DNA of 64,000 nt from Micromonospora alfalfae (GCF_022230925.1 NZ_JAKKFH010000007.1:109308-173307), one strand, 5' to 3'. Shown: positions 7,799 to 15,690, numbered from the stretch's first letter. The notes: generated by a model not told the origin, from the letters alone. Program-made: numbers and translations.

Positions 7799-9984
7799 GC
7801 CTTCTCCACCCGGACCGCACAGATCTTGAACTCGGGCATCCCGGAGATCGGGTCCACAGCGTCGTTGGTCACCGAGTTGGCGCGTCCCGCCCCGGCGTAG
7901 TGGAACGGGGCGAACACGGTGTCGGGTCGGATCCCGGCGCTGAGCCGGGCCGGCGCGCTGAACTCACCTCGGCGCGAGGTGACCCGCACCGGGTCGCCGT
8001 CGTCGATGCCCAGCCGGCTGGCCAGGTCGGGGTGCAGTTCGACGAACGCCTCCGGGGCGGCGCGCCGCAGCGCGGCCACCCGTCGGGTCTGGGTGCCCGA
8101 CTGGTACTGCGCCAGCACCCGACCGGTGGTGAAGTGCAGCGGGTACGTGGCGCAGACCTCCTCGGCGGCCGGCCGATGGTCGACGGGGTGGAAGCGGGCC
8201 CGGCCGTCCGGGGTGGCGAACCGGTCGGCGAAGAGTCGGGGTGTGTCCGGCCCGTCCTCCGTCGGGCAGGGCCAGTAGACCCCGTCGTCGGCGTCGATCC
8301 GGTCCCAGCTGATGCCGGCGTAGTCGGCGGCCCCACCGGCGGAGGCGCGGCGCAGCTCGGCGAAGACGGCCGCCGGGTCGGCCGGGAACCGAGCCGCCGC
8401 GACGGCGGCCGGTCGCACGCCGGTCGGGTTGGCGTCGGTCGGGTCGGCGTCGGTCGGGGTGGCGTTCGGCGACTCGGCGTCGGCCAGCCGCGCCGCCAGG
8501 TCGGAGATGATGGCGAGGTCGGTCCGGACGCCCGGCGGGGGCGGCCGTAGCGCGCGCCGACGCAGCACCCGACCTTCCAGGTTGGTCATGGTGCCGTCCT
8601 CCTCGGCCCACTGCGCGGTGGGCAACACCACGTCCGCCAGCGCGGCCGTCTCGGAGAGCAGGAGGTCCGCGACGACCAGCAGGTCGAGGTCGCGCAGTCG
8701 GCCTTCGATCCGGGCCGCCCGGGGTGCCGAGACCACCGGGTTCGACCCGAACACCAGCAACGCGCGCGGGCCACCCGGGGTGCCGAGCGAGTCGAGCAGT
8801 TTGTAGGCGGGCACTCCCGGGCCGGGCAGTTCGTCGGCCGACACGCCCCAGACCCCGGCCACGTGCTCGCGGGCCGCCGGGTCGTCGATCCGTCGGTAGC
8901 CGGGCAGTTGGTCGGCCTTCTGCCCGTGCTCCCGCCCGCCCTGGCCGTTGCCCTGGCCGGTGAGGCAGCCGTACCCCGAACCGTCGCGGCCGGGCAGACC
9001 GAGGGCGAGGGCGAGATTGACGTACGCGGTGACGGTGTCCACCCCCTTGGCGTGCTGCTCGGCGCCGCGCGCGGTCAGGATGATCACGCGACCGCCGGTG
9101 CCCAGCGCTCGGGCGGTCGCCTCCAGGTCGGCCACCGGCACCCCGGAGAGCTGTTCCGCGCGGGCCGGCCACCAGGCGGCGACGCCTCGGCGGACCGCGT
9201 CGAATCCGCTGGTGCGGTCGGCCACGTAGGCTCGGTCGACCCAACCTTCGGTGAGGGCGATGTGCAGCAACGCGTTGGCCACCGCGAGGTCGGTGCCGGG
9301 CAGCGGTTGCAGGTGCAGGTCGGCCTGGCGGGCGGTGGCGGTGACCCGGGGGTCGATGACGATCAGTTTTCCGCCGTCGCGGCGCTGCTCGGTGAGCCAG
9401 CGCACCAGCGGCGGCATGGTCTCCGCCGGGTTCGCTCCGACAAGCAGCAGGGTGTCGGCCCGACCCAGGTCGGCGAGGGGGAACGGCAGCCCACGGTCGA
9501 TGCCGAAGGCGCGCATCCCGGCGGCTGCCGCCGAGGACATGCAGAACCGTCCGTTGTAGTCGATGTGCCGGGTGCGCAGCCCGATCCGGGCGAACTTTCC
9601 CAACGCGTACGCCTTCTCGTTGGTCAGGCCCCCACCGCCGAAGACGGCGACCGCGTCCCGGCCGGCGTGGTCCTGGACGGCGCGGATGCCGGCGACCACC
9701 CGGTCGAGCGCGGTGTCCCAGCTCGCCGGGTGCAGTTCGCCGGTGGCCGCGTCACGCACCAGCGGGGTGGTTAGTCGCTCCGGGTGGTCGAGCAGTTCGG
9801 CGGCGGTCCAACCCTTCTGGCAGAGCCCGCCCCGGTTCGTGGGGAACTGGCGCGGGTGGACCGTCACCCCGGCGTCGTCCGCGCGCAGCGTCATCCCGCA
9901 CTGCAATGCGCAGTAGGGGCAGTGCGTCGCCACTTCCCGGGGCGTCAGCCCCGGCGGAGTCGCCGACCGTGCACCGTCTGTCAT
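7795..9984 (-). CDS. nasA: Assimilatory nitrate reductase catalytic subunit (molybdopterin, [4Fe-4S])
   Basis: A 729-residue molybdopterin oxidoreductase of the DMSO reductase superfamily that reduces nitrate to nitrite in the cytoplasm. The [4Fe-4S] ligands are Cys22, Cys25, Cys29 (HCPYCALQCG) and Cys55 (GGLCQKG). The molybdopterin domains follow (ARIGLRTRHIDYNGRFCMSSAA; TGQGNGQGGREHGQKADQLPGYR), then the dinucleotide-binding C-terminal barrel (FTTGRVLAQYQSGTQTRR). There is no Tat signal, which fits an assimilatory enzyme. An odd stretch near residue 520 repeats TDADPTDANPT. It is the first gene of the operon; a GlnR box sits 25 bp upstream of the ATG. Confidence 0.93.
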   Translation of the reverse strand: MTDGARSATPPGLTPREVATHCPYCALQCGMTLRADDAGVTVHPRQFPTNRGGLCQKGWTAAELLDHPERLTTPLVRDAATGELHPASWDTALDRVVAGIRAVQDHAGRDAVAVFGGGGLTNEKAYALGKFARIGLRTRHIDYNGRFCMSSAAAAGMRAFGIDRGLPFPLADLGRADTLLLVGANPAETMPPLVRWLTEQRRDGGKLIVIDPRVTATARQADLHLQPLPGTDLAVANALLHIALTEGWVDRAYVADRTSGFDAVRRGVAAWWPARAEQLSGVPVADLEATARALGTGGRVIILTARGAEQHAKGVDTVTAYVNLALALGLPGRDGSGYGCLTGQGNGQGGREHGQKADQLPGYRRIDDPAAREHVAGVWGVSADELPGPGVPAYKLLDSLGTPGGPRALLVFGSNPVVSAPRAARIEGRLRDLDLLVVADLLLSETAALADVVLPTAQWAEEDGTMTNLEGRVLRRRALRPPPPGVRTDLAIISDLAARLADAESPNATPTDADPTDANPTGVRPAAVAAARFPADPAAVFAELRRASAGGAADYAGISWDRIDADDGVYWPCPTEDGPDTPRLFADRFATPDGRARFHPVDHRPAAEEVCATYPLHFTTGRVLAQYQSGTQTRRVAALRRAAPEAFVELHPDLASRLGIDDGDPVRVTSRRGEFSAPARLSAGIRPDTVFAPFHYAGAGRANSVTNDAVDPISGMPEFKICAVRVEKA

Positions 9985-10008
9985 GTCGGGAAAGCGTGCC
10001 GCCGGGCG

Positions 10009-10046
10009 GTTTCCGGTCCGGGTCCCTTCTGTTTCGGTCCTGTCAA
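10009..10046 (-). promoter_or_regulatory. GlnR box pair upstream of nasA
   Basis: On the minus strand the region reads TTGAC-n6-GAAAC-n6-GACCC-n6-GAAAC. This is the two-box arrangement GTnAC-n6-GAAAC repeated with exact 11-bp spacing, as recalled for GlnR targets in streptomycetes. Both GAAAC halves are exact; the GTnAC halves carry one and two deviations. Confidence 0.72.
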
Positions 10047-10100
10047 GTGGGGCTCACACCGCACAGGGGCAGCGCGCGCGTTGGAGGGTGCGCCTCGGAG

Positions 10101-10163
10101 CCTTTGGAGCTGAATCGCTGACGACATCGGCGGTTGATTCGTTTGCGACATCAGCTCCAAAGG
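10101..10163. repeat. Palindrome GGAGCTGA...TCAGCTCC with duplicated core
   Basis: A perfect 13-bp stem (10101-10113 and 10151-10163). The loop contains an 18-bp core (10111-10128) repeated imperfectly at 10135-10152, ending CGACATC both times. It lies 3' of the small minus-strand gene pair, so it could terminate them. A single-core relative is at 17660-17696. Confidence 0.75.
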
Positions 10164-10189
10164 GCAGCGCACTTCCTCCTTGGAGGTGG

Positions 10190-10465
10190 TCAGCGCAGAT
10201 CGGCCCGGCGTGGTCGGCGGGTCAGAGACAGCCAGCCCAGGAAACGGGCGTGCAGTGCTCGCGGGTCAGGACGAAGGCCCAGGGAGTACAGGTCGTCGAC
10301 CGCGTCCTGCATGTTCGCTGCCAGATAGAACGCCAGGGCGATCGAGTGGCCGTAGAACTCGGTCGCGAAATGTAGCTGAGCCGGCGGGCAAGGCCAGGCA
10401 GCGGCGCAGTTACGGCAGAGCCACGCCGGGCGTATCGGAAGGTGCGGGCGAGGGCGGCGCGTCAT
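10190..10465 (-). CDS. Small conserved-looking protein, function unknown
   Basis: A 91-residue protein with WLCRNCAAAWPCPPAQ near the N-terminus (a CxxC plus another Cys, possibly a metal site) followed by helices (GHSIALAFYLAANMQDAVDDLYSLG and ARFLGWLSL). I do not recognise an enzyme family with confidence. From memory such short proteins often sit beside XRE regulators in Micromonospora. It overlaps the upstream gene by ATGA, so the two form a pair. Confidence 0.62.
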   Translation of the reverse strand: MTRRPRPHLPIRPAWLCRNCAAAWPCPPAQLHFATEFYGHSIALAFYLAANMQDAVDDLYSLGLRPDPRALHARFLGWLSLTRRPRRADLR

Positions 10466-10791
10466 CCGACCCTCGCCGGGCCGCGCTTGACGGTCGGGTG
10501 CGTGGTCGGGCGACGAGCCACCGGGGCGAGCAGGTCCGGCCAGATCAGGCCCGAGGGCATCACGAACAGGGACCGATGCGCGACCGCGTCACCATTCGCG
10601 GCCAGCTCGTAAGCGTCGATCCACAGCCACCCGTCGTACGTCGGCCAGTCGAGAACGCGAATCACGCGGACGAAGATCGGGCGCAGGAACTGCACACTCG
10701 CGGCGCGGGTCAGATGCAGGACGTCACCCGCTTGCGGCTTCCGCGGTGTGGGCTTCGGCGTGGGTCTCCGATCAGGCGGCTCGTCCGGCAC
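10462..10791 (-). CDS. Small protein of unknown function, partner of the downstream Cys-containing protein
   Basis: A 109-residue protein. It has a Pro/Lys-rich start, then a compact beta-like domain (GDVLHLTRAASVQFLRPIFVRVIRVLDWPTYDGWLWIDAYELAANGDAVAHRSLFVM) with many aromatic residues, and a basic tail. No family recognised. It is transcribed away from the XRE regulator at 11056, with a 22-bp perfect palindrome in the shared upstream region. The start ATG is followed by an ATGA overlap with the next gene. Confidence 0.62.
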   Translation of the reverse strand: MPDEPPDRRPTPKPTPRKPQAGDVLHLTRAASVQFLRPIFVRVIRVLDWPTYDGWLWIDAYELAANGDAVAHRSLFVMPSGLIWPDLLAPVARRPTTHPTVKRGPARVG

Positions 10792-10848
10792 GGTGCTCTC
10801 CCCTGGTCGTCACTGTGGGAAGGGGCCGCCCCGTGGTGCTCACCCGCT

Positions 10849-10899
10849 CAGATCTTGGACAGTTTCCGTTCTGACGTAACGGAAACTGTCCAAGATCTG
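10849..10899. repeat. Perfect 22-bp palindrome (GATCTTGGACA family, copy 1)
   Basis: Arms 10849-10870 and 10878-10899 are exact complements with a 7-base loop. Each arm carries GATCTTGGACAGTTTCCGTT. It lies in the intergenic region upstream of two diverging genes, so it is not a simple terminator. The near-identical copy 2 is at 45483-45535. Confidence 0.9.
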
Positions 10900-11055
10900 C
10901 GCAGGTCCAGGGCGGCCCCGCTACGAACGCGTCCGCCGGGCCTCGGATCCCTACCGGCCGCGCCGTCTGCCGACTACATTGCCGAGAGCGATGGGATCAG
11001 TACACGACGTAGCTCTATTCCCAGGGACGTTCGGGACGTTCATCGTGGAGGCAGG

Positions 11056-11823
11056 ATGAATCATGCACTTCGAACGGCCATGGCCGAAGCTGGCGAGACA
11101 GCCGAGAGCCTGGCAGCTCAGACGGGCGTAGACCCGAAAACGGCAGCGCGTTGGATTAGCCCGGGACGCGTGCCGCAGCCCCGTCGACGCGCAAAGCTGG
11201 CCGCGCTCCTCGGGAGGGACGTTGGGGACCTCTGGCCGGATGTCCTCAGGCGGCGGGAGCCGCAATGGTTGCGCGAGTGGGTCGACTGGGAACGTGAAGC
11301 CCTTGCGATTCGCTGGTTCGAGCACACCTGGGTGCCCGGCCTCTTGCAGACTGAGGCGTACGCGCGGGCGACATTGGCAGGCGAAGCGTTGACGGTGAGC
11401 GAAGTTGATGATGTGGTCGCGTCCCGCATCGACCGACAGGCGATTCTCCGCCGTGAACGCCCACCCCTGCTGACCGCAGTCGTACACGAACTAGTCCTGC
11501 ACCAGTCGGCATACGGCGATCGACCGCTGATGCGTGAGCAGGTTGCTCACCTCGCCGAGTGCGCGCTTCTGCCCGCTGTGCAGGTGCTCGTCGTGCCGCA
11601 GGACGTCGGGATGTATCCGGGCCTTGGCGGGGGCTTCATCGTGGCCGAGCTGCCCGACGGCGAGCAGGTCGCACATATTGACAGCCAGGTGCGAGCGCAG
11701 ATCGTAAATGGAGCTGCGGACGTTGCTACGCTGAGTCGCAGATGGGAGCGCATCAGAAGCGATGCCCTTTCCCGTCAACAATCCCTCGACCTGATCAGGA
11801 AAGCAGCGGGATCATGGACATGA
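11056..11823 (+). CDS. XRE-type helix-turn-helix regulator with DUF5753 sensor-like domain
   Basis: A 255-residue protein. The N-terminal HTH (ALRTAMAEAGETAESLAAQTGVDPKTAARWI) is followed by the DUF5753 region typical of actinobacteria: IRWFEHTWVPGLLQTEAYARATL, then VASRIDRQAILRRERPPLLTAVVHELVLHQ and VLVVPQDVGMYPGLGGGFIVAELP. Such proteins usually precede a DUF397 gene, as here; in streptomycetes some pairs control development or antibiotic production. The ATG is preceded by GGAGGCAGG. The end overlaps the DUF397 gene. Confidence 0.92.
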   Translation: MNHALRTAMAEAGETAESLAAQTGVDPKTAARWISPGRVPQPRRRAKLAALLGRDVGDLWPDVLRRREPQWLREWVDWEREALAIRWFEHTWVPGLLQTEAYARATLAGEALTVSEVDDVVASRIDRQAILRRERPPLLTAVVHELVLHQSAYGDRPLMREQVAHLAECALLPAVQVLVVPQDVGMYPGLGGGFIVAELPDGEQVAHIDSQVRAQIVNGAADVATLSRRWERIRSDALSRQQSLDLIRKAAGSWT

Positions 11824-12014
11824 CCGGCGCGCAGTGGCGTAAGAGCACGAAGAGCGGAAACAACGGCGGCTCGTGCGTCGAGGTTGCCGACAACCTCCCC
11901 GGCATCGTCCTTGTCCGCGACACCAAGGACCGCGACGGCGGGACGCTGACCTTCGGGCCGGCAGCGTGGGCCGGCTTCGTCGACCTGGCGAAGGCGATCG
12001 GCCCCGTCGGCTGA
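11814..12014 (+). CDS. DUF397 protein, partner of the XRE regulator
   Basis: A 66-residue DUF397 protein with the full pattern TGAQWRKSTKSGNNGGSCVEVADNL, then VRDTKDRDGGTLTFGPAAWAGFVDLAK. The start at 11814 follows AGGAAAG at 10 bases. The next ATG at 11820 would give the classical ATGA overlap and is nearly as good. DUF397 proteins are thought to work with, or against, their XRE neighbour; a toxin-antitoxin-like relation has been proposed for some pairs. Confidence 0.9.
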   Translation: MDMTGAQWRKSTKSGNNGGSCVEVADNLPGIVLVRDTKDRDGGTLTFGPAAWAGFVDLAKAIGPVG

Positions 12015-12031
12015 CCAATGCAGTACGTACG

Positions 12032-12068
12032 GCCCCCGGTGTCCTGGAGATCCCAAGGAACCGGGGGC
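12032..12068 (+). terminator. Intrinsic terminator after XRE/DUF397
   Basis: GCCCCCGGT (12032-12040) pairs with ACCGGGGGC (12060-12068), and TTTCG follows the stem. Confidence 0.78.
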
Positions 12069-12149
12069 TTTCGTGTGTCCAGGAGCAGCGGACCGCATCG
12101 CGCAGCGCCTATAATGTGGGAAATCTGTCTCACTGGATGGGAGTCCACG

Positions 12150-12845
12150 ATGAGCGTGACGGACGTCTTCGACGCGGTGGCCGGCACGTACGACGAGTCG
12201 CGTAGGCGGCTGATCCCGTGCTTCGACGCCTTCTACGGCACCGCCGTCCAGGTGGCCGCGCCGCCGTTGCGGGCCGCGCTCGCCGCCGGACGTACCCCGG
12301 AGGTGTTGGATCTGGGTGCCGGAACCGGCCTGCTCTCCCTGCTGCTGTCCGCAGCGGTGCCCGGGGTCCGGCTGACCCTGGTGGACGGAGCGCCGGCGAT
12401 GCTCGCCCGCGCCACCGACCAGTTGGACGCGCGGTCCGTGCCACACCGAACGGTCCACGCCGACCTGGCCGACGACCTGCCGCCGGGCCGGTACGACGCG
12501 GTGGTCAGCGCGCTGGCGATCCACCACCTGGACGACGCCGGCAAGCGTGCGCTCTACCGGCGGGCCGCCGCCGCGCTGGCACCGGGCGGGGTGTTCGTCA
12601 ACGCCGAGCAGGTCGCCGGCCCGACCCCGGAGCTGGACCGCCGATACGACGAGGTGTGGCAGGAGCGGATCACCGAGCTGGGTGCGTCCCCCGACGAGAT
12701 CGCGGCCTCCCGGGAGCGGATGCGCCACGACCTCCCGGCCACCGTGGCCGACCAGTGCCGGTGGCTCGCCGAGGCGGGCCTGGCCGACGTCGACTGCTAC
12801 TTCAAGGAGTGGCGCTTCGCGGTGTTCGGCGGCCGGGCCGGGTAA
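12150..12845 (+). CDS. Class I SAM-dependent methyltransferase, substrate unknown
   Basis: A 231-residue methyltransferase of the Methyltransf_25/12 type. Motif I is VLDLGAGTGLLSLLL (about residues 51-65), the acidic end of strand 2 is LVDGAPAMLARA, and motif IV is YDAVVSALAIHHL. The final strand region (CYFKEWRFAVFGGR) resembles small-molecule methyltransferases. ATG at 12150 follows GGATGGGAG. It has its own terminator upstream and no operon partner, so the substrate cannot be inferred. Confidence 0.85.
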   Translation: MSVTDVFDAVAGTYDESRRRLIPCFDAFYGTAVQVAAPPLRAALAAGRTPEVLDLGAGTGLLSLLLSAAVPGVRLTLVDGAPAMLARATDQLDARSVPHRTVHADLADDLPPGRYDAVVSALAIHHLDDAGKRALYRRAAAALAPGGVFVNAEQVAGPTPELDRRYDEVWQERITELGASPDEIAASRERMRHDLPATVADQCRWLAEAGLADVDCYFKEWRFAVFGGRAG

Positions 12846-12896
12846 GCCCCCGGAATGTGCGTTTCGCCGCCCGGGGGTGAGCCGGTGAGCGCACCG

Positions 12897-12926
12897 ATGA
12901 CTGTTGGTCATACCCGTGGGTAGTCT
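12897..12926 (+). promoter_or_regulatory. Promoter for a leaderless antitoxin mRNA
   Basis: ATGACT (12897-12902) and TAGTCT (12921-12926) are spaced by 18 bp. The ATG at 12934 begins 7 bases after the -10, so transcription should start at or near the first codon. Confidence 0.6.
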
Positions 12927-12933
12927 GCTCGGC

Positions 12934-13191
12934 ATGACTGCCAAGGTGACTCTCTCGTTCACGGACGAGACGATCGAGGAGGCGCGGCGGTTCGCCAAGC
13001 GCGAGGGGCTGTCGCTCTCCGCGTGGATGGACCAGGCCGCCCGGGAGAAGGCGCTGCGCGAGGTCTTCACCGCGCATGCCGCTGCCGTGGGCCGCGCCAG
13101 CCTGGATCTTGAGTCCGCCGCGCTCGCCGACGCCCGCGAGGTGGGCATGGTCAACGACCTGTTCTCCGGCGGACGGCCGCGTGCTGCGTAG
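12934..13191 (+). CDS. Antitoxin of a MazEF-like pair (probable ribbon-helix-helix type)
   Basis: An 85-residue protein with a short beta strand at the start (AKVTLSFTDETIEEARRFAKREGLSLSAWMDQAARE), the pattern of ribbon-helix-helix antitoxins, then a charged C-terminal half that should wrap the toxin. Start MTAKVTLSF is chosen over upstream options because it sits 7 bases behind a TAGTCT -10 element. Its 3' end overlaps the toxin start by 11 bp, the usual antitoxin-first arrangement. Confidence 0.8.
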   Translation: MTAKVTLSFTDETIEEARRFAKREGLSLSAWMDQAAREKALREVFTAHAAAVGRASLDLESAALADAREVGMVNDLFSGGRPRAA

Positions 13192-13474
13192 GGGTGAGAT
13201 CTGGCGCATCGAGGGCGCCCGGGAACGCCTCGGCCTCGTGATCAGCTCGGACGTCTACAACTCCACAGACGTGCCCATCGTGATCGTGGTCGAGGTGGTC
13301 GAGGAGTCGCTCCTGCGGGACTCGCCGCTCGCCGTGTCGATGGACCGGTACGTGGTGATGCCCGACCGGATCTCCTCGCCAATGAAGAAGTGGTTCACCG
13401 CGTGCGTGGACGTCGCCGACACCGACACCATGCTGAGGGTCGGCCGAGCGCTGCGCATCCTCCAGCAGCTCTGA
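13181..13474 (+). CDS. MazF/PemK-family endoribonuclease toxin
   Basis: A 97-residue protein starting at GTG 13181: VLRRGEIWRIEGARERLGLVISSDVYN is the MazF/PemK beta-barrel start (RGEIW, then R-x-LVISSD). DRISSPMKKWFTACVDVADTDTMLRVGRALR matches the C-terminal half. The pattern is shortened and the usual RP(V/A) after the first strand is replaced by ERLGL, so it belongs to a divergent branch. Expected activity is mRNA cleavage, neutralised by the overlapping antitoxin. Confidence 0.82.
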   Translation: MLRRGEIWRIEGARERLGLVISSDVYNSTDVPIVIVVEVVEESLLRDSPLAVSMDRYVVMPDRISSPMKKWFTACVDVADTDTMLRVGRALRILQQL

Positions 13475-13490
13475 CCGCAACGGCAGCTCT

Positions 13491-13534
13491 GAGCACGCCG
13501 CCCCGGTGGCGTGCTCACCATCGCCACCGGGGCG
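13491..13534 (+). terminator. Two mutually exclusive hairpins after the toxin gene
   Basis: GAGCACGCC (13491-13499) can pair with 13508-13516. Alternatively 13499-13511 (CGCCCCGGTGGCG) pairs perfectly over 13 bp with 13522-13534. The two structures share bases and cannot form together. The second is the stronger terminator. Confidence 0.65.
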
Positions 13535-13547
13535 TGGTGCGATCCCC

Positions 13548-13601
13548 GTTTCCGGCCCGACCCGCGACGGGCACTGCCAGGTAACCGGGTGTTCCTAGCG
13601 T
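13548..13601 (+). promoter_or_regulatory. narK promoter with a degenerate GlnR-like array
   Basis: Five-base blocks GTTTC, GACCC, GGCAC and GTAAC recur at exact 11-bp intervals from 13548 to 13585. In the other orientation the outer blocks are GTTAC and GAAAC, as in GlnR boxes; the two inner blocks are poor. A TAGCGT -10 element is at 13596-13601, 33 bp before the GTG start. Confidence 0.45.
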
Positions 13602-13634
13602 TTCCCCTCGTCACATCGACGAGGAGGAGCCGCC

Positions 13635-15017
13635 GTGAGCACGCTCACCAGCACCGTAGTCACCGCCGAGCCGCCTGCCGTCACCGGTCGCCGGCAACCG
13701 CTGCACGACTGGCGCCCCGAGGACCCGGACTTCTGGCAGGCCACCGGCGCGCCGATCGCCCGGCGCAACCTCTGGGTCTCGATCTTCGCGGAGCACGTCG
13801 GCTTCTCGGTGTGGAGTCTCTGGTCGGTCACCGTGCTCTTCCTCGGCCCCGCGTACGGCATCGACCCGGCCGGGAAGTTCCTGCTCACCGCAGTGCCGGC
13901 CGCCCTGGGCGCGGTGCTGCGGCTGCCGTACACGCTTGCGGTGGCCCGCTTCGGCGGACGACGTTGGACGATGATCAGCGCACTGCTGTTGCTGGTGCCC
14001 GCGGTCCCGATGACGGTGCTGCTGGAACCCGGGGTCTCCTACACCACCCTGATGGTGCTCGCCTGCCTCACCGGCGTCGGCGGCGGCAACTTCGCCTCCT
14101 CGATGGCGAACATCAACCTGTTCTACCCCCAGCGGCTCAAGGGACGGGCGCTCGGGCTCAACGCCGGTGGCGGCAACCTGGGCGTACCCGCCGTGCAGCT
14201 GGTCGGCCTGGCGGTCCTCGCCACGGCGGGCGCCGCGTACCCCCGGTTGGTGCCGGCGGTCTACCTGCCGCTGATCGTGCTGGCCGCGCTGGCGGCGGCC
14301 CGCTGGTTGGACACGGTGCCCGGGGCGCGCAACGAGCCGGGCGCGTTGCGGGAGGCGGCCCGCGATCCGCACACCTGGGTGATGTCGCTGCTCTACATCG
14401 GCACCTTCGGCTCGTTCATCGGCTTCGGTTTCGCCTTCGGTCAGGTGCTCCAGCTCCAGTTCGCCGAGCGGTTCCCGACCCCTGTCGACGCCGCCTGGCT
14501 GACGTTCCTGGGTCCGCTGGTCGGCTCGCTGATCCGGCCTCTGGGCGGGCACCTCGCCGACCGGTTGGGCGGGGCACGGGTGACCTTCTGGAACTTCGTG
14601 GCGATGGCGGCCGGCGCGAGCACCGTGCTGTACGCGGCGCGGGAGCGTTCGTTCGGGCTCTACCTCGCCGGGTTCCTCGCCCTCTTCGTCTTCTCCGGCG
14701 TCGGCAACGGCTCCACGTACAAGATGATCCCGGCGATCTTCCGGGCCCGGTCGGCGGACGCGGTGGCCAGGGGTCAGCGTGATCCGGAGGCCGCGGCGCG
14801 GTGGGCGCGGCGGATGACCGGCGCGTTGATCGGCATCGCGGGGGCGATCGGCGCCTTCGGCGGGGTGCTGGTCAACATCGCGTTCCGCCAGTCGTTCCTC
14901 AGCTCGGGCAACGCCGACGCCGCCTACCTGGCCTTCATCGGCTGGTACGCGTTGTGCTTCGCGGTCACCTGGGTGGTCTTCCGCCGTCCGAGGGCCGGTC
15001 GACTCGCCAACGTGTGA
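13635..15017 (+). CDS. narK: Nitrate/nitrite transporter NarK (MFS)
   Basis: A 460-residue, 12-helix major facilitator protein of the NNP family. Nitrate signatures are visible: GLNAGGGNLGVPAVQ in the fifth helix and SGVGNGSTYKMIP in the eleventh, plus the cytoplasmic loop LYIGTFGSFIGFGFAFGQVL. It imports nitrate, or exchanges nitrate for nitrite, for the nas/nir operon 3.6 kb away on the other strand. The GTG start is preceded by GAGGAGGAG. The short N-terminal extension (about 20 residues before LHDWRPEDPDFW) is normal in actinobacteria. Confidence 0.93.
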   Translation: MSTLTSTVVTAEPPAVTGRRQPLHDWRPEDPDFWQATGAPIARRNLWVSIFAEHVGFSVWSLWSVTVLFLGPAYGIDPAGKFLLTAVPAALGAVLRLPYTLAVARFGGRRWTMISALLLLVPAVPMTVLLEPGVSYTTLMVLACLTGVGGGNFASSMANINLFYPQRLKGRALGLNAGGGNLGVPAVQLVGLAVLATAGAAYPRLVPAVYLPLIVLAALAAARWLDTVPGARNEPGALREAARDPHTWVMSLLYIGTFGSFIGFGFAFGQVLQLQFAERFPTPVDAAWLTFLGPLVGSLIRPLGGHLADRLGGARVTFWNFVAMAAGASTVLYAARERSFGLYLAGFLALFVFSGVGNGSTYKMIPAIFRARSADAVARGQRDPEAAARWARRMTGALIGIAGAIGAFGGVLVNIAFRQSFLSSGNADAAYLAFIGWYALCFAVTWVVFRRPRAGRLANV

Positions 15018-15063
15018 GCTGAGACACCCTCGGCGCGTCGCCGCGCGGGACCGCACCCCCGTT

Positions 15064-15093
15064 TTGACCTGCGGACGGGGCGCCGGGTATCGT
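15064..15093 (+). promoter_or_regulatory. rplM-rpsI promoter
   Basis: TTGACC (15064-15069) and TATCGT (15088-15093) are spaced by 18 bp, leaving a leader of about 125 nt before rplM. A second -10-like TACGCT is at 15135-15140. No known ribosomal-protein leader structure was recognised. Confidence 0.6.
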
Positions 15094-15226
15094 TGCCTGC
15101 TGTTGTACGACATCCAGAGGCGTGCCCCATCAGGTACGCTTGGTCGTTCGTGCGCGCTGGTCCGGCCTGCTAGATCTGGTCACCTCGGCGCGCGACCCCA
15201 GACCGACGACGAGACAAGGTAGACCT

Positions 15227-15670
15227 GTGCGTACGTACAGCCCGAAGCCGGGTGAGATCGAGCGTCAGTGGCACGTCATCGACGCCTCTGATGTCGTGCT
15301 GGGCCGCCTGGCCACCCACGCCGCCACGTTGCTGCGTGGTAAGCACAAGCCGACTTTCGCGCCGCACGTCGACACGGGCGACTTTGTCGTCATCGTGAAC
15401 GCGGGCAAGGTTGCGTTGACCGGCAACAAGCGCCAGACCAAGGTCGCTTACCGCCACTCCGGTTACCCGGGTGGTCTGAAGCAGATCGGCTACGACGAGC
15501 TGCTGACCAAGCGTCCCGAGCGGGCCATCGAGCTGGCCGTGAAGGGGATGCTCCCGCACAACAAGCTCGGCCGTCAGCTGATCAAGAAGCTGAAGGTCTA
15601 TGCCGGTGCCGAGCACCCGCACCTCGCGCAGCAGCCGGTGCCGTTCGAGATCAAGCAGATCGCGCAGTGA
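15227..15670 (+). CDS. rplM: 50S ribosomal protein L13
   Basis: A 147-residue protein, the normal length. It begins [54 protein letters not shown] and ends [26 protein letters not shown]. The GTG start at 15227 is taken from the conserved N-terminus; an AAGGTAGA site precedes it. It is followed 20 bp later by rpsI, the invariant partner gene. Confidence 0.98.
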   Translation: MRTYSPKPGEIERQWHVIDASDVVLGRLATHAATLLRGKHKPTFAPHVDTGDFVVIVNAGKVALTGNKRQTKVAYRHSGYPGGLKQIGYDELLTKRPERAIELAVKGMLPHNKLGRQLIKKLKVYAGAEHPHLAQQPVPFEIKQIAQ

Positions 15671-15690
15671 GCGCGGGCGAAGGAAGCAGC

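Noticed and set aside
10190..13474. Integrated plasmid or prophage remnant
   Set aside because: No integrase, transposase, replication gene, tRNA or att-like direct repeat was found; accessory content is all that can be stated.
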